A stretch of DNA of 64,000 nucleotides from Duganella sp. OV510. GTDB lineage: Bacteria > Pseudomonadota > Gammaproteobacteria > Burkholderiales > Burkholderiaceae_D. Below the pieces are notes generated by a model, which searched no databases, had not been told where the DNA came from, and was given only the letters and a program-made list of their open reading frames with translations. The stretch's first letter is position 1, and every line of letters starts with the position of its first letter. Where the stretch lies: assembly GCF_900100205.1 (NCBI RefSeq), contig NZ_FNEQ01000009.1:1-64000 (forward strand), written 5' to 3'. Position numbers and translations under genes: made by a program. Below are positions 25,079 through 34,590 of this stretch, one piece after another.

Positions 25079-25828
25079 TTAGATGACTTTAGCTTCGGTG
25101 CGCAGCTTGGCGACCAGGGTGGCGGCGTCCGGTACGATGATGCCGGCCGAGCGTTTCGCTGGCTCGGCGACCTTCAGCGTTTTCAGGCGTGGGGTCACGT
25201 CGACGCCCAGGTCTTCCGGCTTGGTCACATCCAGCGTTTTCTTCTTCGCTTTCATGATGTTCGGCAGCGTCACATAGCGTGGCTCGTTCAGGCGCAGGTC
25301 GGTGGTGACGATGGCTGGCAGCGTCAGCGACAGGGTTTCCAGGCCGCCGTCGACTTCACGGGTGACGGTGACTTTGCCGTCTTCCAGCGTGACTTTCGAG
25401 GCGAAGGTGGCTTGCGGCCAGCCCAGCAGCGCAGCCAGCATCTGGCCGGTCTGGTTGGAATCGTCGTCGATCGCCTGCTTGCCCAGGATGATCAGTTGCG
25501 GCTGCTCTTTGTCGGCGATGGCCTTCAGCAGCTTGGCGACTGCCAGCGGCTCCAGCTCAACGGCGGTTTCCACCAGGATGCCACGGTCGGCGCCGATTGC
25601 CATCGCGGTGCGCAGGGTTTCCTGGCACTGGGTCACGCCAGCGGAGATGGCGACCACTTCGGTGACTTTGCCAGCTTCTTTCAGACGGGTGGCTTCTTCC
25701 ACCGCGATCTCGTCGAATGGGTTCATCGACATTTTGACGTTGGCGATATCGACGCCGGTGTTATCGGACTTCACACGCACCTTGACGTTGTAGTCCACCA
25801 CGCGTTTGACAGGTACCAAGACTTTCAT
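25079..25828 (-). CDS. etfB: Electron transfer flavoprotein, beta subunit
   Basis: A 249-residue ETF-beta ([20 protein letters not shown]; signature core [20 protein letters not shown]) binding AMP structurally. The ATG at 25828 gives the standard N-terminus; upstream in-frame codons would add an unrelated leader. First gene of the etfB-etfA-acyl-CoA dehydrogenase unit, with a clear promoter and a perfect dyad upstream. Confidence 0.96.
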   Translation of the reverse strand: MKVLVPVKRVVDYNVKVRVKSDNTGVDIANVKMSMNPFDEIAVEEATRLKEAGKVTEVVAISAGVTQCQETLRTAMAIGADRGILVETAVELEPLAVAKLLKAIADKEQPQLIILGKQAIDDDSNQTGQMLAALLGWPQATFASKVTLEDGKVTVTREVDGGLETLSLTLPAIVTTDLRLNEPRYVTLPNIMKAKKKTLDVTKPEDLGVDVTPRLKTLKVAEPAKRSAGIIVPDAATLVAKLRTEAKVI

Positions 25829-25878
25829 AGCTGTGCCTTTGGAAAAAATAAGAATTCGGGACAAATAATGTGGGCTAG

Positions 25879-25905
25879 ATTATATGAGAAATCTGCCCCG
25901 CACAA
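25879..25905 (-). promoter_or_regulatory. Candidate promoter of etfBA
   Basis: A perfect TATAAT lies on the minus strand at 25884-25879. The -35 is poor: TTGTGC at 25905-25900 with 15-bp spacing, or TCTTGT at 17 bp. A weak -35 beside a dyad fits a regulated promoter. Confidence 0.55.
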
Positions 25906-25913
25906 GAAATCAA

Positions 25914-25927
25914 AGCACGATCGTGCT
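25914..25927. promoter_or_regulatory. Perfect 14-bp dyad upstream of etfB (candidate TetR-type operator)
   Basis: AGCACGATCGTGCT is fully self-complementary and lies just upstream of the etfB -35 region. Dyads of this form are typical TetR-family operators, and beta-oxidation genes of proteobacteria are often under TetR regulators. The regulator itself is not encoded in this window. Confidence 0.55.
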
Positions 25928-26001
25928 ATTTTTCGCTAGTAGAAATCGTCTAAAAAATAAATCTTGCAGACGAATTTCTCGAAGGAAAAATACAGCGGCT
26001 G

Positions 26002-26295
26002 TTATTTGCGCTGCATCAAAAAGACAAACTCACGGCCAGTCTGGACGTGTGACAACAGGGCGTTGCCGGTTTGTTTGCAGAAAGCCTGGAAGTCGCGTAC
26101 CGAGCCTGGGTCGGTTGCCATGATACGCAGCACTTCACCGCTTTGCAGTTCAGCAAGCGCTTTTTTGGCTTTCAGTATAGGCAATGGGCAATTCAAGCCA
26201 CGCGCATCCAATTCCTTGTGGAATTCGATGATATCGTTTTCTAGTATCGTTTCGGTCATCAAGTAACCCGCTCGTTTGTGGGGAGGTGTCGCCAT
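26002..26295 (-). CDS. TusA-family sulfurtransferase
   Basis: A 97-residue TusA/SirA-like protein with the CPxP motif (ARGLNCPLPILKAKKAL; Cys36), whose Cys carries persulfide sulfur for tRNA thiolation, molybdopterin or other pathways. ATG 26295 has AAGGAG five bases upstream, whereas the more obvious MTETILEND start (26259) has none, so I extend the protein by 12 residues. It has no Tus partners nearby. It follows alaS on the same strand after a hairpin. Confidence 0.88.
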   Translation of the reverse strand: MATPPHKRAGYLMTETILENDIIEFHKELDARGLNCPLPILKAKKALAELQSGEVLRIMATDPGSVRDFQAFCKQTGNALLSHVQTGREFVFLMQRK

Positions 26296-26403
26296 ACTAC
26301 TCCTTTTTGAGGGGGATGACGCGCTGCACCAAAATAGTTCGTTGTACGTTGCAAGTTCACAACGCAAGCTGGAAAGTATACAACAGGACTCCCCGAACGA
26401 CAA

Positions 26404-26438
26404 CGGCCTGCGTGTGATCAAAAATCCCACGCAGGCCG
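26404..26438 (-). terminator. Hairpin downstream of alaS
   Basis: CGGCCTGCGTG (26404-26414) and CACGCAGGCCG (26428-26438) form a perfect 11-bp stem with a 13-base loop. On the minus strand it is followed by TTGTCGTT, a poor T-run, so termination may be incomplete. Confidence 0.5.
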
Positions 26439-26471
26439 CATCTATCCAGCTTTACAGCGGTTTTACCGGCT

Positions 26472-29084
26472 TTACATGCGCGAGTTTATCCACTCGGAAA
26501 CACCCGCCAGCGCGCCCGGCAGACCAGACGGATCGGTGCCGCCGGCTTGCGCCATATCAGGGCGTCCGCCGCCTTTCCCGCCCACTTGTTGTGCGACGAA
26601 GTTGACCAGCTCACCTGCTTTGACCTTGCCGGTGCTGTCTGCCGTCACGCCGGCGATCAGGCTGACCTTGCCGTCGTTGACCGACGCCAGCACGATGGCG
26701 GCAGTCTTCAGCTTGTCCTTCAGCTTGTCCATGGTTTCGCGCAGCGCGGTGACATCGGCGCCTTCCAGCGTGGCTGCCAGCACCTTGATGCCCTTGATGT
26801 CGACCGCCTGCGAAGCCAGCTCGTCGCCCTGCCCTGCCGCCAGCTTGGACTTCAGTGCCGCCAGTTCTTTCTCCAGCGATTTCACCTGCTCCTGCACAGC
26901 GCCGATCTTGACGGTCAACTCGTCCGGATTCGATTTCAGCGCAGCAGCCGCTTCGTTCAGCTTGCGGGCCAGGCCTTGCACCAGCGCCAGCGCGCCTTCG
27001 CCGGTGACCGCTTCCACGCGGCGGATGCCGGCCGCAACGCCGCCTTCCGAGATGATCTTGAACAGGCCGATGTCGCCGGTGCGCTGCACGTGCACACCGC
27101 CGCACAGCTCTTTCGAGGTGCCGATGTCCAGCACGCGCACTTCGTCGCCGTACTTCTCGCCGAACAGCGCCATCGCGCCGTGCTTGACGGCGTCGTCAAA
27201 CGACATGTGCTGCGCCTTGGTGGCGTGGTTTTCCAGGATCTCTTTATTGACCTTGGCTTCCACTTCGGCGATCTGCTCGGCGGTCAGCGGTGCGTTGTGG
27301 CTGAAGTCGAAACGGGTTTTGTCCGGATCGACCAGCGAGCCTTTCTGCGCCACGTGCGAACCCAGCACTTCGCGCAGGGCTTTGTGCATCAGGTGGGTGG
27401 CCGAGTGGTTGCGGATGGTGCGCGCGCGCTTGGCCTGGTCGACATCGGCGCTGACCGCGTCACCCACCTTCAGCGAGCCGGAAGCCAGCACGCCGTGGTG
27501 GCCGAAGACGTCAGCCTGGATCTTCAGCGTGTCGCTGACATTGAACTGCGCGCCGGCATTGCCGATGACGCCCTGGTCGCCCACCTGGCCGCCCGATTCA
27601 GCGTAGAACGGCGTGGTGTCCAGCACCACGATGCCCGGCTGGCCCGCTGCCAGTTCCTGCACCGGCGAGCCGGCCGAGTACAGCGCGATCACTTTGGCGG
27701 TCGCGTGGCTCAGGTTGTCGTAGCCGACGAACTTGTTTTTCTCGCCCGAGTATTCGACCTTGGCATCCTTGACCGACTTGCCGCCCTTGCGCGACAGCTC
27801 CTGGCTTTCCTTCAGCGCGGCGTCATAGCCTTCCTGGTCGAACTTGATGTCGCGTTCGCGGCAGATGTCAGCGGTCAGGTCTGGCGGGAAGCCATAGGTT
27901 TCGTACAGCGTGAAAGCGGTGGCGCCGTCGATGCCGGTGGCGTCCTTGGCCAGCTGCGCTTCCAGCACTTTCATGCCGGTTTCCAGCGTCTCGCCGAAGC
28001 GTTCTTCTTCGGCCTTCAGCATCTTGGCGACGTTGTCCTTGGCTTCTTCCAGCTCAGGATAGGCAGCGCCCATCTCGATCGCCAGGTCGGCCACCAGCTT
28101 GTAGAAGAATGGCTTGGTCTGGCCCAGCTTGTGGCCATGACGCAGCGCGCGGCGGATGATACGGCGCAGCACGTAGGCGCGGCCTTCGCTGCCAGGAATC
28201 ACGCCGTCAACGATCATGAACGCGGCCGAGCGGATGTGGTCGGCGATCACGCGCAGCGATTTGTTTTCCAGGTCGGTGGCGCCGGTTTCGCGTGCGGCGG
28301 CCTTGATCAGTGCCTGGAACAGGTCGATCTCGTAGTTCGAATGCACGTGTTGCAGCACGGCGGCCAGGCGCTCCATGCCCATGCCGGTATCGACCGACTG
28401 CTTCGGCAGCTTGTGCAGCACGCCGGCTTCGTCGCGGTTGAACTGCATGAACACCAGGTTCCAGATTTCGATGAAGCGGTCGCCGTCTTCCTCAGGCGAG
28501 CCCGGAGGGCCGCCCCAGATATCGGCGCCGTGGTCGTAGAAGATCTCGGTGCAAGGACCGCATGGGCCGGTGTCGGCCATCTGCCAGAAGTTGTCCGACG
28601 CGTAGCGCGCGCCCTTGTTGTCGCCGATGCGGATGATGCGCTCTTTCGGCACGCCTACTTCATTGGCCCAGATATCGTAGGCTTCGTCGTCTTCCTGATA
28701 GACGGTCACGGTCAGCTTTTCAGCTGGCAGCTGGTACACCTTGGTCAGCAGTTCCCAGGCGAAGTTGATCGCATCACGCTTGAAATAGTCGCCGAAGCTG
28801 AAATTGCCCAGCATCTCGAAGAAAGTATGGTGACGCGCGGTATAGCCGACGTTTTCCAGGTCATTGTGCTTGCCGCCGGCGCGTACGCAGCGCTGCACCG
28901 AGGTGGCACGGCTGTACGGGCGGCTGTCGGTGCCGGTGAACACATCCTTGAACTGCACCATGCCGCTGTTGGTCAGCAGCAGGGTCGGGTCATTGCCAGG
29001 CACCAAAGAGCTGGAACGAACAATCGTGTGACCCTTGGACTCAAAGAATTTGAGGAACTTTTCGCGAATTTCAGATGATTTCAT
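26472..29084 (-). CDS. alaS: Alanyl-tRNA synthetase
   Basis: A 870-residue AlaRS, full length. It has the class II catalytic core at the N-terminus ([20 protein letters not shown]), the central editing domain with [11 protein letters not shown] and the later Cys/His ligands in [11 protein letters not shown], and the C-terminal oligomerisation domain ending in [12 protein letters not shown]. It charges tRNA-Ala and clears mischarged Ser/Gly. Single gene, with about 67 bp of upstream sequence before the GDPD gene. Confidence 0.98.
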   Translation of the reverse strand: MKSSEIREKFLKFFESKGHTIVRSSSLVPGNDPTLLLTNSGMVQFKDVFTGTDSRPYSRATSVQRCVRAGGKHNDLENVGYTARHHTFFEMLGNFSFGDYFKRDAINFAWELLTKVYQLPAEKLTVTVYQEDDEAYDIWANEVGVPKERIIRIGDNKGARYASDNFWQMADTGPCGPCTEIFYDHGADIWGGPPGSPEEDGDRFIEIWNLVFMQFNRDEAGVLHKLPKQSVDTGMGMERLAAVLQHVHSNYEIDLFQALIKAAARETGATDLENKSLRVIADHIRSAAFMIVDGVIPGSEGRAYVLRRIIRRALRHGHKLGQTKPFFYKLVADLAIEMGAAYPELEEAKDNVAKMLKAEEERFGETLETGMKVLEAQLAKDATGIDGATAFTLYETYGFPPDLTADICRERDIKFDQEGYDAALKESQELSRKGGKSVKDAKVEYSGEKNKFVGYDNLSHATAKVIALYSAGSPVQELAAGQPGIVVLDTTPFYAESGGQVGDQGVIGNAGAQFNVSDTLKIQADVFGHHGVLASGSLKVGDAVSADVDQAKRARTIRNHSATHLMHKALREVLGSHVAQKGSLVDPDKTRFDFSHNAPLTAEQIAEVEAKVNKEILENHATKAQHMSFDDAVKHGAMALFGEKYGDEVRVLDIGTSKELCGGVHVQRTGDIGLFKIISEGGVAAGIRRVEAVTGEGALALVQGLARKLNEAAAALKSNPDELTVKIGAVQEQVKSLEKELAALKSKLAAGQGDELASQAVDIKGIKVLAATLEGADVTALRETMDKLKDKLKTAAIVLASVNDGKVSLIAGVTADSTGKVKAGELVNFVAQQVGGKGGGRPDMAQAGGTDPSGLPGALAGVSEWINSRM

Positions 29085-29151
29085 GTCGTGAGCTAGTGGT
29101 AACTGGCAAATGCAAAGGGTTGATTATATATGACCACAGAGGCCACAGGGT

Positions 29152-29904
29152 CTAGGTGAAGGCCGGGCCGATCAAATCAATACGGTCGGTGCAAAAACCG
29201 TCGACGCCCCATGACAGGATTTCCCGGCCACGCTCGGGCGTGTTGACGGTATAGCAAAACAGGCCGTAGCCCGCCGCCTTGATCTCGGCCGCCAGCGCGG
29301 CGCTCAAGTGCTTGTGGTTGGTGTGGATGGCAACCGCGCCCAGTTGCTGCGCCTGTTGCTGCCAATCGGGCGGAATGGTGTCCAGCAGGTAGCCGCGCGG
29401 CAGTTCGGGCGCGGCGTCGCGGGCTGCAGCCAGTGCTTCGTAGCTGAACGAGGACAGCAGCGGATAGCTGGCCGGGTCACCGCTGGCCAGTTCGGCGGCA
29501 TAGCTGTCGCGGGTAACTTGGGCCACCCAGGTACCGGTTGCGGCCTCGAAGCCATCGGCCGGCTTGATTTCCACATTCATCCAGATGCGCTGCTGCTTGC
29601 AATAATCGATGAACCGGGTGTAGAACGGTATAAGCTCGTCGCGGAAAGCCTCGCCAAACCAGCTGCCGGCATCCATATTGGACAGGTCGATCGCATCGGT
29701 GCCGGCCACGCTGCCCTGACCGGGCACCGTGCGGCCGAATTCCGGGTCGTGCACCACCATGCCGATGCCGTCGCGTGACAGCATCACGTCGAACTCGACG
29801 GCGTGGAATCCATAGGCCAGCCCGGCACGCAGGCCGGCCAGCGTGTTTTCCGGCGCCAGCGTGCCGCCGCCGCGATGCGCAACAATTTTAGGATAGGGCC
29901 ACAT
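29152..29904 (-). CDS. Glycerophosphodiester phosphodiesterase
   Basis: A 250-residue GDPD enzyme (UgpQ/GlpQ family), releasing sn-glycerol-3-phosphate from phospholipid head-group diesters. HRGGGTLAPENTLAG holds the catalytic His and Glu, VEFDVMLSRDG the metal-binding acids and VHDPEFGRT the second His. There is no signal peptide, so it is cytoplasmic like UgpQ. The ATG at 29904 overlaps the start codon of the divergent M48 gene (CATG), so both start codons share bases. Confidence 0.9.
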   Translation of the reverse strand: MWPYPKIVAHRGGGTLAPENTLAGLRAGLAYGFHAVEFDVMLSRDGIGMVVHDPEFGRTVPGQGSVAGTDAIDLSNMDAGSWFGEAFRDELIPFYTRFIDYCKQQRIWMNVEIKPADGFEAATGTWVAQVTRDSYAAELASGDPASYPLLSSFSYEALAAARDAAPELPRGYLLDTIPPDWQQQAQQLGAVAIHTNHKHLSAALAAEIKAAGYGLFCYTVNTPERGREILSWGVDGFCTDRIDLIGPAFT

Positions 29905-30661
29905 GGCAGTGCCTTGGAAAGTTGTTATGGCAAGGATAGCAACGTTATCACGAATCGCCGCGCTGCTGCTAGCGGCAGCGCCCTGCCCGGCCGCCGAGCC
30001 GGCGCAGGCGGAAATCATGGCGCGCGCCGCCATCGTGTACGCCGAGCGCCTGGCTGGCGGCGCCGTCGACAGCGACCAGCAGTTCACCGTGCGCGCGCGC
30101 GCGATTGCCCAGGTGCTGATCCATCAGGCACGGCGCGACTATCCGGAAACCGCCGGCTGGGACTGGGAAGTGCATACCACCGGCGATGAGCGCGCCAATG
30201 CAGACTGCATGGCCGGCGGCAAGATCCTGGTCAGCCAGGCCTACGCCGAGCGGCTCGGGCTGAACGATGCCGAACTGGCCATGCTGCTGGCGCACGAAAT
30301 CCAGCACGCCGCGCTGCACCACAACCTGCTGGAATACCAGGCCGCGCTGCGGCTGGCGCCAGCGTGGGCAGCACGCTCGTTTGCGGAACTCGAAGATGCA
30401 GTCGACAACGACCGCGCGCTGATCTCGCTGCTGTCCGCCACCAACTATGCGCAGGAACAGGAGGCCGACCGCGAAGGCTTGCGCCTGGCCTGGCGCGCCG
30501 GCTGGCCGGCATCGCAGCTGCTTGGCTACTATCGCAAGATGCTGCGCGCCGCGGACTGGCCGAATCGCGGCAAGCCCGACTACCCGTCACCTTCGCAGCG
30601 CTGGCGCGCGGCGCAGACACTGGCTGACAGCTTGCAAAAAAACTACGTGCCGCTACACTAG
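29903..30661 (+). CDS. M48-family metallopeptidase, exported
   Basis: A 252-residue zinc peptidase with HEIQH (residues 131-135) as the HExxH motif and an EADREGL downstream ligand region. A signal peptide spans the N-terminus (SRIAALLLAAAPCPA-AEP). The start may be ATG 29903 (AGGATAGGG upstream) or ATG 29927, which would give a cleaner signal peptide. It lacks the membrane helices of HtpX, so a BepA/LoiP-like role in the envelope is possible. It overlaps the divergent GDPD start by two bases. Confidence 0.85.
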   Translation: MAVPWKVVMARIATLSRIAALLLAAAPCPAAEPAQAEIMARAAIVYAERLAGGAVDSDQQFTVRARAIAQVLIHQARRDYPETAGWDWEVHTTGDERANADCMAGGKILVSQAYAERLGLNDAELAMLLAHEIQHAALHHNLLEYQAALRLAPAWAARSFAELEDAVDNDRALISLLSATNYAQEQEADREGLRLAWRAGWPASQLLGYYRKMLRAADWPNRGKPDYPSPSQRWRAAQTLADSLQKNYVPLH

Positions 30662-30700
30662 CGGCCTGATTGTTCGTGCTCAAAAGGTTGGAAACACATC

Positions 30701-31930
30701 ATGACAGCTCAAAAAGCCTTAGGCCATATCCGCGTGCTCGATCTGAGCCGCGTGCTGGCGGGACCGTGGTGCTCGCAGAATCTGGCCGATCTCGGCGCGG
30801 ATGTCATCAAGATCGAACGTCCCGGCAACGGCGACGACACGCGCGCCTGGGGCCCGCCGTATGCGCGCGACGCCGACGGCAAGGATACGACCGAGGCCGC
30901 CTACTACCTGTCCGCCAATCGCGGCAAGCGCTCGGTGACTGTGGACATCGCCAGCACCGAAGGCCAGCAGTTGCTGCGCGAGCTGGTGCGCCAGTCCGAC
31001 GTGGTGCTGGAAAACTACAAGGTTGGCCAGCTGAAACGCTACGGCCTGGACTACGAATCGCTGAAGGCGATCAAGCCGGACCTGGTTTATTGCTCGGTGA
31101 CCGGCTTCGGCCAGGACGGCCCGTATGCACACCGCGCCGGCTATGATTTCCTGATCCAGGGCATGGGCGGCCTGATGTCGGTGACCGGCGAGCGCGACGA
31201 CCTGCCTGGCGGTGGCCCGCAGAAAGCCGGTGTCGCGCTGACCGACCTGATGACCGGCATGTACGCCACCATCGCCATCCTGGCCGCGCTGACGCACCGC
31301 GACCGCACCGGCGAAGGCCAGTACATCGATATGGCATTGCTGGACGTGCAGGTGGCGATGCTGGCCAACGCCGGCAGCAACTACCTGAATAGCGGCAAGG
31401 CGCCCAAACGGTGGGGCAATGCGCATCCGAACATCGTGCCGTATCAGACCTTCGAGTGTTCGGACGGTTACATCATCGTCGCCACCGGCAACGATGGTCA
31501 GTACCAGAAGTTTGTCGAAGCAGGCGGCCGCGCGGACCTGGCCTTCCATGAACGCTACGCCACCAATCCGCTGCGCGTGAAGAATCGCGATGAACTGGTG
31601 CCGCTGCTGGCCGAGATGGTGCTGCAACAATCGCGCGATTTCTGGATCGACAAGCTCGAAGCGGTGGGCGTGCCGTGCGGGCCGATCAACAATCTGGACG
31701 ATGTCTACCGCAACCCGCAGGTAGAGGCGCGCGGCATCGTCATGGAAGTGCCGCACCCGACGGCCGGCACGACCAAGCTGGTGCGCAGTCCGATGCGCAT
31801 GTCGGCCACACCAACCGACAACGCAGTCGCCCCGCCGCTGCTGGGCCAACACACTGATTCCGTGCTGCGCGAACTGCTCGGCCGCAATGATGAAGATATC
31901 GCCGCGCTACGCGCGAAAGGAGTTTTGTAA
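30701..31930 (+). CDS. CaiB/BaiF-family (class III) CoA-transferase
   Basis: A 409-residue class III CoA-transferase. Visible are the opening VLDLSRVLAGPWCSQNLADL and GADVIKIERPGNGDDTR, with the likely catalytic Asp in ALTDLMTGMYAT. These enzymes exchange CoA between carboxylic acids (formyl-, succinyl-, carnitinyl-CoA). The substrate is not determinable; no partner hydratase or dehydrogenase lies alongside. The next gene starts with TTG immediately after its stop, so the two are probably co-translated. Confidence 0.92.
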   Translation: MTAQKALGHIRVLDLSRVLAGPWCSQNLADLGADVIKIERPGNGDDTRAWGPPYARDADGKDTTEAAYYLSANRGKRSVTVDIASTEGQQLLRELVRQSDVVLENYKVGQLKRYGLDYESLKAIKPDLVYCSVTGFGQDGPYAHRAGYDFLIQGMGGLMSVTGERDDLPGGGPQKAGVALTDLMTGMYATIAILAALTHRDRTGEGQYIDMALLDVQVAMLANAGSNYLNSGKAPKRWGNAHPNIVPYQTFECSDGYIIVATGNDGQYQKFVEAGGRADLAFHERYATNPLRVKNRDELVPLLAEMVLQQSRDFWIDKLEAVGVPCGPINNLDDVYRNPQVEARGIVMEVPHPTAGTTKLVRSPMRMSATPTDNAVAPPLLGQHTDSVLRELLGRNDEDIAALRAKGVL

Positions 31931-32371
31931 TTGGTCACCCTGGAAGAAATCACTGCGCAAAATTTTGAAGACTATATGGAGATGGAACTGCCCGAGCAGC
32001 AGCGCGGCTATCTCGCCAGCAACGCCTACTCCATCGCGCAGGCAAGGTATTACGACGACTACATCCCGCGCGGCATCTGCTTTGAAGGCAAGCCGGCCGG
32101 TTTCCTGCTGTACGACAAGCAGTCGAACAACAACGTCGGCGAATACGGCATCTACCGCTTCATGGTGGACTATCCGCAACAAGGCAAGGGCATCGGCCGC
32201 CGCGCGATGGCGCTGCTGCTGGAAGAACTGAAAGCCAAGCCCGACGTCAAGCTGATCACCATCTGCTACAAGCCGGACAACGCCAACGCCCAAGCCTTCT
32301 ACCGCAGCTTCGGCTTTGAAGAAACCGGCCTCGACGACGTCGGCGAAATGATCGCCGTCATCCGCCCGTAG
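31931..32371 (+). CDS. GNAT-family N-acetyltransferase (PaiA/BltD-like)
   Basis: A 146-residue GNAT enzyme. YRFMVDYPQQGKGIGRRAM is the acetyl-CoA pyrophosphate loop (Q/RxxGxG/A), and NANAQAFYRSFGFEETG is the C-terminal signature. The architecture resembles spermidine/diamine acetyltransferases, but substrate is unproven. The start is TTG 31931, directly abutting the CaiB stop, with AAAGGAG eight bases upstream inside the CaiB gene. Confidence 0.85.
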   Translation: MVTLEEITAQNFEDYMEMELPEQQRGYLASNAYSIAQARYYDDYIPRGICFEGKPAGFLLYDKQSNNNVGEYGIYRFMVDYPQQGKGIGRRAMALLLEELKAKPDVKLITICYKPDNANAQAFYRSFGFEETGLDDVGEMIAVIRP

Positions 32372-32374
32372 CTG

Positions 32375-32536
32375 TCAACGCTTTCGCGCGCGCTCCAGAT
32401 CACGGTCATCACGCCGCATCTCGGCCCGGATGGCGCGGCGTGCGCCGCGTATCGCACCTGTCAGCGGCGCGAAATAGCGGCGCAGACTTTCCCGAAACAT
32501 ACGTTTTACGAAACCAGCTTCCTCATCCGTTTTCAT
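32375..32536 (-). CDS. Small basic hypothetical protein (53 aa)
   Basis: A 53-residue protein I do not recognise. It is strongly basic (RGARRAIRAEMRRDDRDLER) and without a membrane segment. ATG 32536 lies inside the last codons of the preceding 86-residue membrane protein gene (14-bp overlap) and follows a GGAGGGCGG stretch, which argues that it is translated. Possibly a nucleic-acid or membrane-surface-binding peptide, but that is a guess. Confidence 0.55.
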   Translation of the reverse strand: MKTDEEAGFVKRMFRESLRRYFAPLTGAIRGARRAIRAEMRRDDRDLERARKR

Positions 32537-32783
32537 TTGCCGCCCTCCGCAGTAATTTTCGAGTCGAGTAATACAATACCAAGACAAGCAGCACCACATC
32601 CATCACCAGCATCAGATGTGCGGCCCCGGATAAAAGATAGTATGTAAAGTCACTGACGCCGAGCCATCGCATGCCGCGCGCAGCGAGTTCCACCACGGCA
32701 GCACCCGCAGCCACTACCAGAATGTATAACACGCTAAATCCAAAGTGCATGATCAACTCCCAGTTGATACGTTTGTCGTCCAT
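32523..32783 (-). CDS. Small two-helix membrane protein (86 aa)
   Basis: An 86-residue protein not recognised, with two hydrophobic helices (FGFSVLYILVVAAGAAVVEL and LLSGAAHLMLVMDVVLLVLV). It ends with a short basic cytoplasmic tail (RKLLRRAANENG). It is the middle gene of three small genes on the minus strand (33148-32375) that appear to form a unit. Confidence 0.6.
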   Translation of the reverse strand: MDDKRINWELIMHFGFSVLYILVVAAGAAVVELAARGMRWLGVSDFTYYLLSGAAHLMLVMDVVLLVLVLYYSTRKLLRRAANENG

Positions 32784-32818
32784 GATGTATCAGGCCCCAT
32801 ATCGGCGGCCTGCTCCCT

Positions 32819-33148
32819 TTAGACACGCATGTCACGTTTGAGTTCCTCGACCTGGCTATGCATGTGGGTGACCGCGCCTTTGAGCTGGCCGGACAAGGTG
32901 GGGATGTAGTCGCAGATACGTTTGGCGCGTTCGGCCAGGATTTCCAGGTCGCGCACCAGCTTGCGGATGCGCGTGTCGTCAGCCGATTCGAGGATTTCGC
33001 GCGCACTATCGGCATGCTTGTCCATCAGTTCAATGCAGTTGCGTAGCTCGCGCGGCAGGCCAGGCTCCGCTGATGCCGCCTGCGCCGCCAGGCGCACCGA
33101 GCGCTCGACAAAATAGAAACGGTGCTGGATATCGTTGGGATGCAGCAT
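32819..33148 (-). CDS. Hypothetical helical protein (109 aa)
   Basis: A 109-residue all-helical soluble protein of unknown function (FYFVERSVRLAAQAASAEPG; ELMDKHADSAREILES; a C-terminal coiled-coil-like HMHSQVEELKRDMRV). ATG 33148 has GGAGGAG seven to eight bases upstream; longer frames lack this. First of three small genes in a row. An FNR-like site with intact TGAT....ATCA core lies at 33236-33249, about 95 bp upstream. Confidence 0.6.
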   Translation of the reverse strand: MLHPNDIQHRFYFVERSVRLAAQAASAEPGLPRELRNCIELMDKHADSAREILESADDTRIRKLVRDLEILAERAKRICDYIPTLSGQLKGAVTHMHSQVEELKRDMRV

Positions 33149-33245
33149 GATGGTCTCCTCCAAGAGCAGGCACCAATGTGCCCGTTCGGATGAGACAGCG
33201 AAGTGAACAGCCAGTTGCGGCAATCAGCCCCAACACTGATCTAGA

Positions 33246-34493
33246 TCATGCCAACGGCACGAGCTTGCGCAAACGCAGCGTGACCAGCAGCGCCAGCAAC
33301 AGGGCAAAAGCCAGCACGGCCACCACGCCCGGCCAGGCGGAATGTCCCCACATGAGGCCAGTCGCCGAACCGATGACGCTGGAGCCGAGATAGTAGAAGA
33401 ACAGGTACAAGGCCGACGCCAGCGCCTTGTTGCTGGTTGCGCGCCGCCCTACCCAGCTGCTGGCCACCGAATGCGTGGCGAAGAAGCCGTAAGTGAACAC
33501 CGCCACGCCCAGCAGGATCAGCGGCAGCCAGTTTGACAGCGTCAGCAGCAGGCCGGTCAGCATGATCAGCGCCATCACCCACAGCACGTGGCGGCGGCCA
33601 AAGCGGTCGGCCAGCCTTCCCGCCCACACCGAGCTGTAGATGCCCAGCAGATAGAAGAACGACACCGCACCCACCACACTCTGACTCAGGCTGAACGGCC
33701 CGCCCAGCAAGCGGTAAGCGATGTAATTGTACAGGCTGACAAACGCGCCCATCAGCAGGAAAGCCAACGCAAACAGCCACGGCAAGCCGGCATCCGACAA
33801 GTGCAGCCTGAAACCCGACGGCAGCGCGCGCCAGCCGCCACCGGCCGGCGTGAAGTGGCGCGATGCCGGCAGGCTGCGCCAGAATTCCAGCGCCGCAGCA
33901 ATCCCCGCCACGCCCACCATCGCCAGCGCCAGCCGCCACGAAAAGTGGTCGCTCAGCACCGAGGTGATCACGCGCCCGGCCATGCCGCCAAAAGCGCTGC
34001 CGCTGATGTACAAGCCCATCGACAAGCCCAGCGACTGCGGCTCGATTTCCTCGCCCAGATAGGCCATGGCGATTGCCGGCATGCCGCCCAGCACCACGCC
34101 CAGCAAGGCACGCATCGCCAGCAACTGCGGATAGTTGTGAGCAAAGGCGCACAGCAAGGTCATGATGGCGGCCACCGCCATCGCCGCCACCATCAGCGGC
34201 TTGCGCCCGAGGCGTTCGGAGATGGCGCTCGACGCCAGCAGCGACAGCGCCAGCGCGCCGGTGGAAACCGACAACACCATGCTGCTCTGCGCTGCTGTCA
34301 GCGCGAATTCATGCGACAGCAAGGGCATCAGCGGCTGCACACAGTACAGCAGCGCAAACGTGGTGAAGCCGCCGAAAAACATGGCGCGGTTGCTGCGCTT
34401 GAATTCGGGACTGCCGAGGGCGATGCGGGGGCCGCGCGGCGCCGGAATGGCGCTGGCGGTGGTGGCGCTGGCGGTGGTGGCGCTGAGTGACAT
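33246..34493 (-). CDS. MFS transporter (drug/metabolite efflux type)
   Basis: A 415-residue major facilitator with 12 predicted helices and the A-motif SSAISERLGRKPLMV, repeated in the second half as AGRLADRFGRRHVLWV. It is divergent from a LysR gene, the common arrangement for a transporter and its regulator. The N-terminus has an extra 22-residue leader containing a short tandem repeat (SATTASATTASA) coded by a 15-bp DNA repeat (34450-34479). Substrate unknown. Confidence 0.88.
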   Translation of the reverse strand: MSLSATTASATTASAIPAPRGPRIALGSPEFKRSNRAMFFGGFTTFALLYCVQPLMPLLSHEFALTAAQSSMVLSVSTGALALSLLASSAISERLGRKPLMVAAMAVAAIMTLLCAFAHNYPQLLAMRALLGVVLGGMPAIAMAYLGEEIEPQSLGLSMGLYISGSAFGGMAGRVITSVLSDHFSWRLALAMVGVAGIAAALEFWRSLPASRHFTPAGGGWRALPSGFRLHLSDAGLPWLFALAFLLMGAFVSLYNYIAYRLLGGPFSLSQSVVGAVSFFYLLGIYSSVWAGRLADRFGRRHVLWVMALIMLTGLLLTLSNWLPLILLGVAVFTYGFFATHSVASSWVGRRATSNKALASALYLFFYYLGSSVIGSATGLMWGHSAWPGVVAVLAFALLLALLVTLRLRKLVPLA

Positions 34494-34590
34494 GATGCGG
34501 TTCCTGCAAGCTACGATGGCTTCATCTTAGGATTGCCTCATTAATCCGTCCAATATATATTTAAACCTTCAGTCATACTTTAAACAGATA

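Noticed and set aside
29903-29927. ATG 29903 of the M48 peptidase versus ATG 29927
   Set aside because: Could not be decided: the upstream one has a better ribosome site, the inner one a cleaner signal peptide. The longer form is reported with the alternative stated.
34450-34479. Two-and-a-half copies of a 15-bp repeat at the start of the MFS gene, considered as phase variation
   Set aside because: The unit is a multiple of three, so changes would alter only a non-conserved N-terminal leader, and copy number is low.
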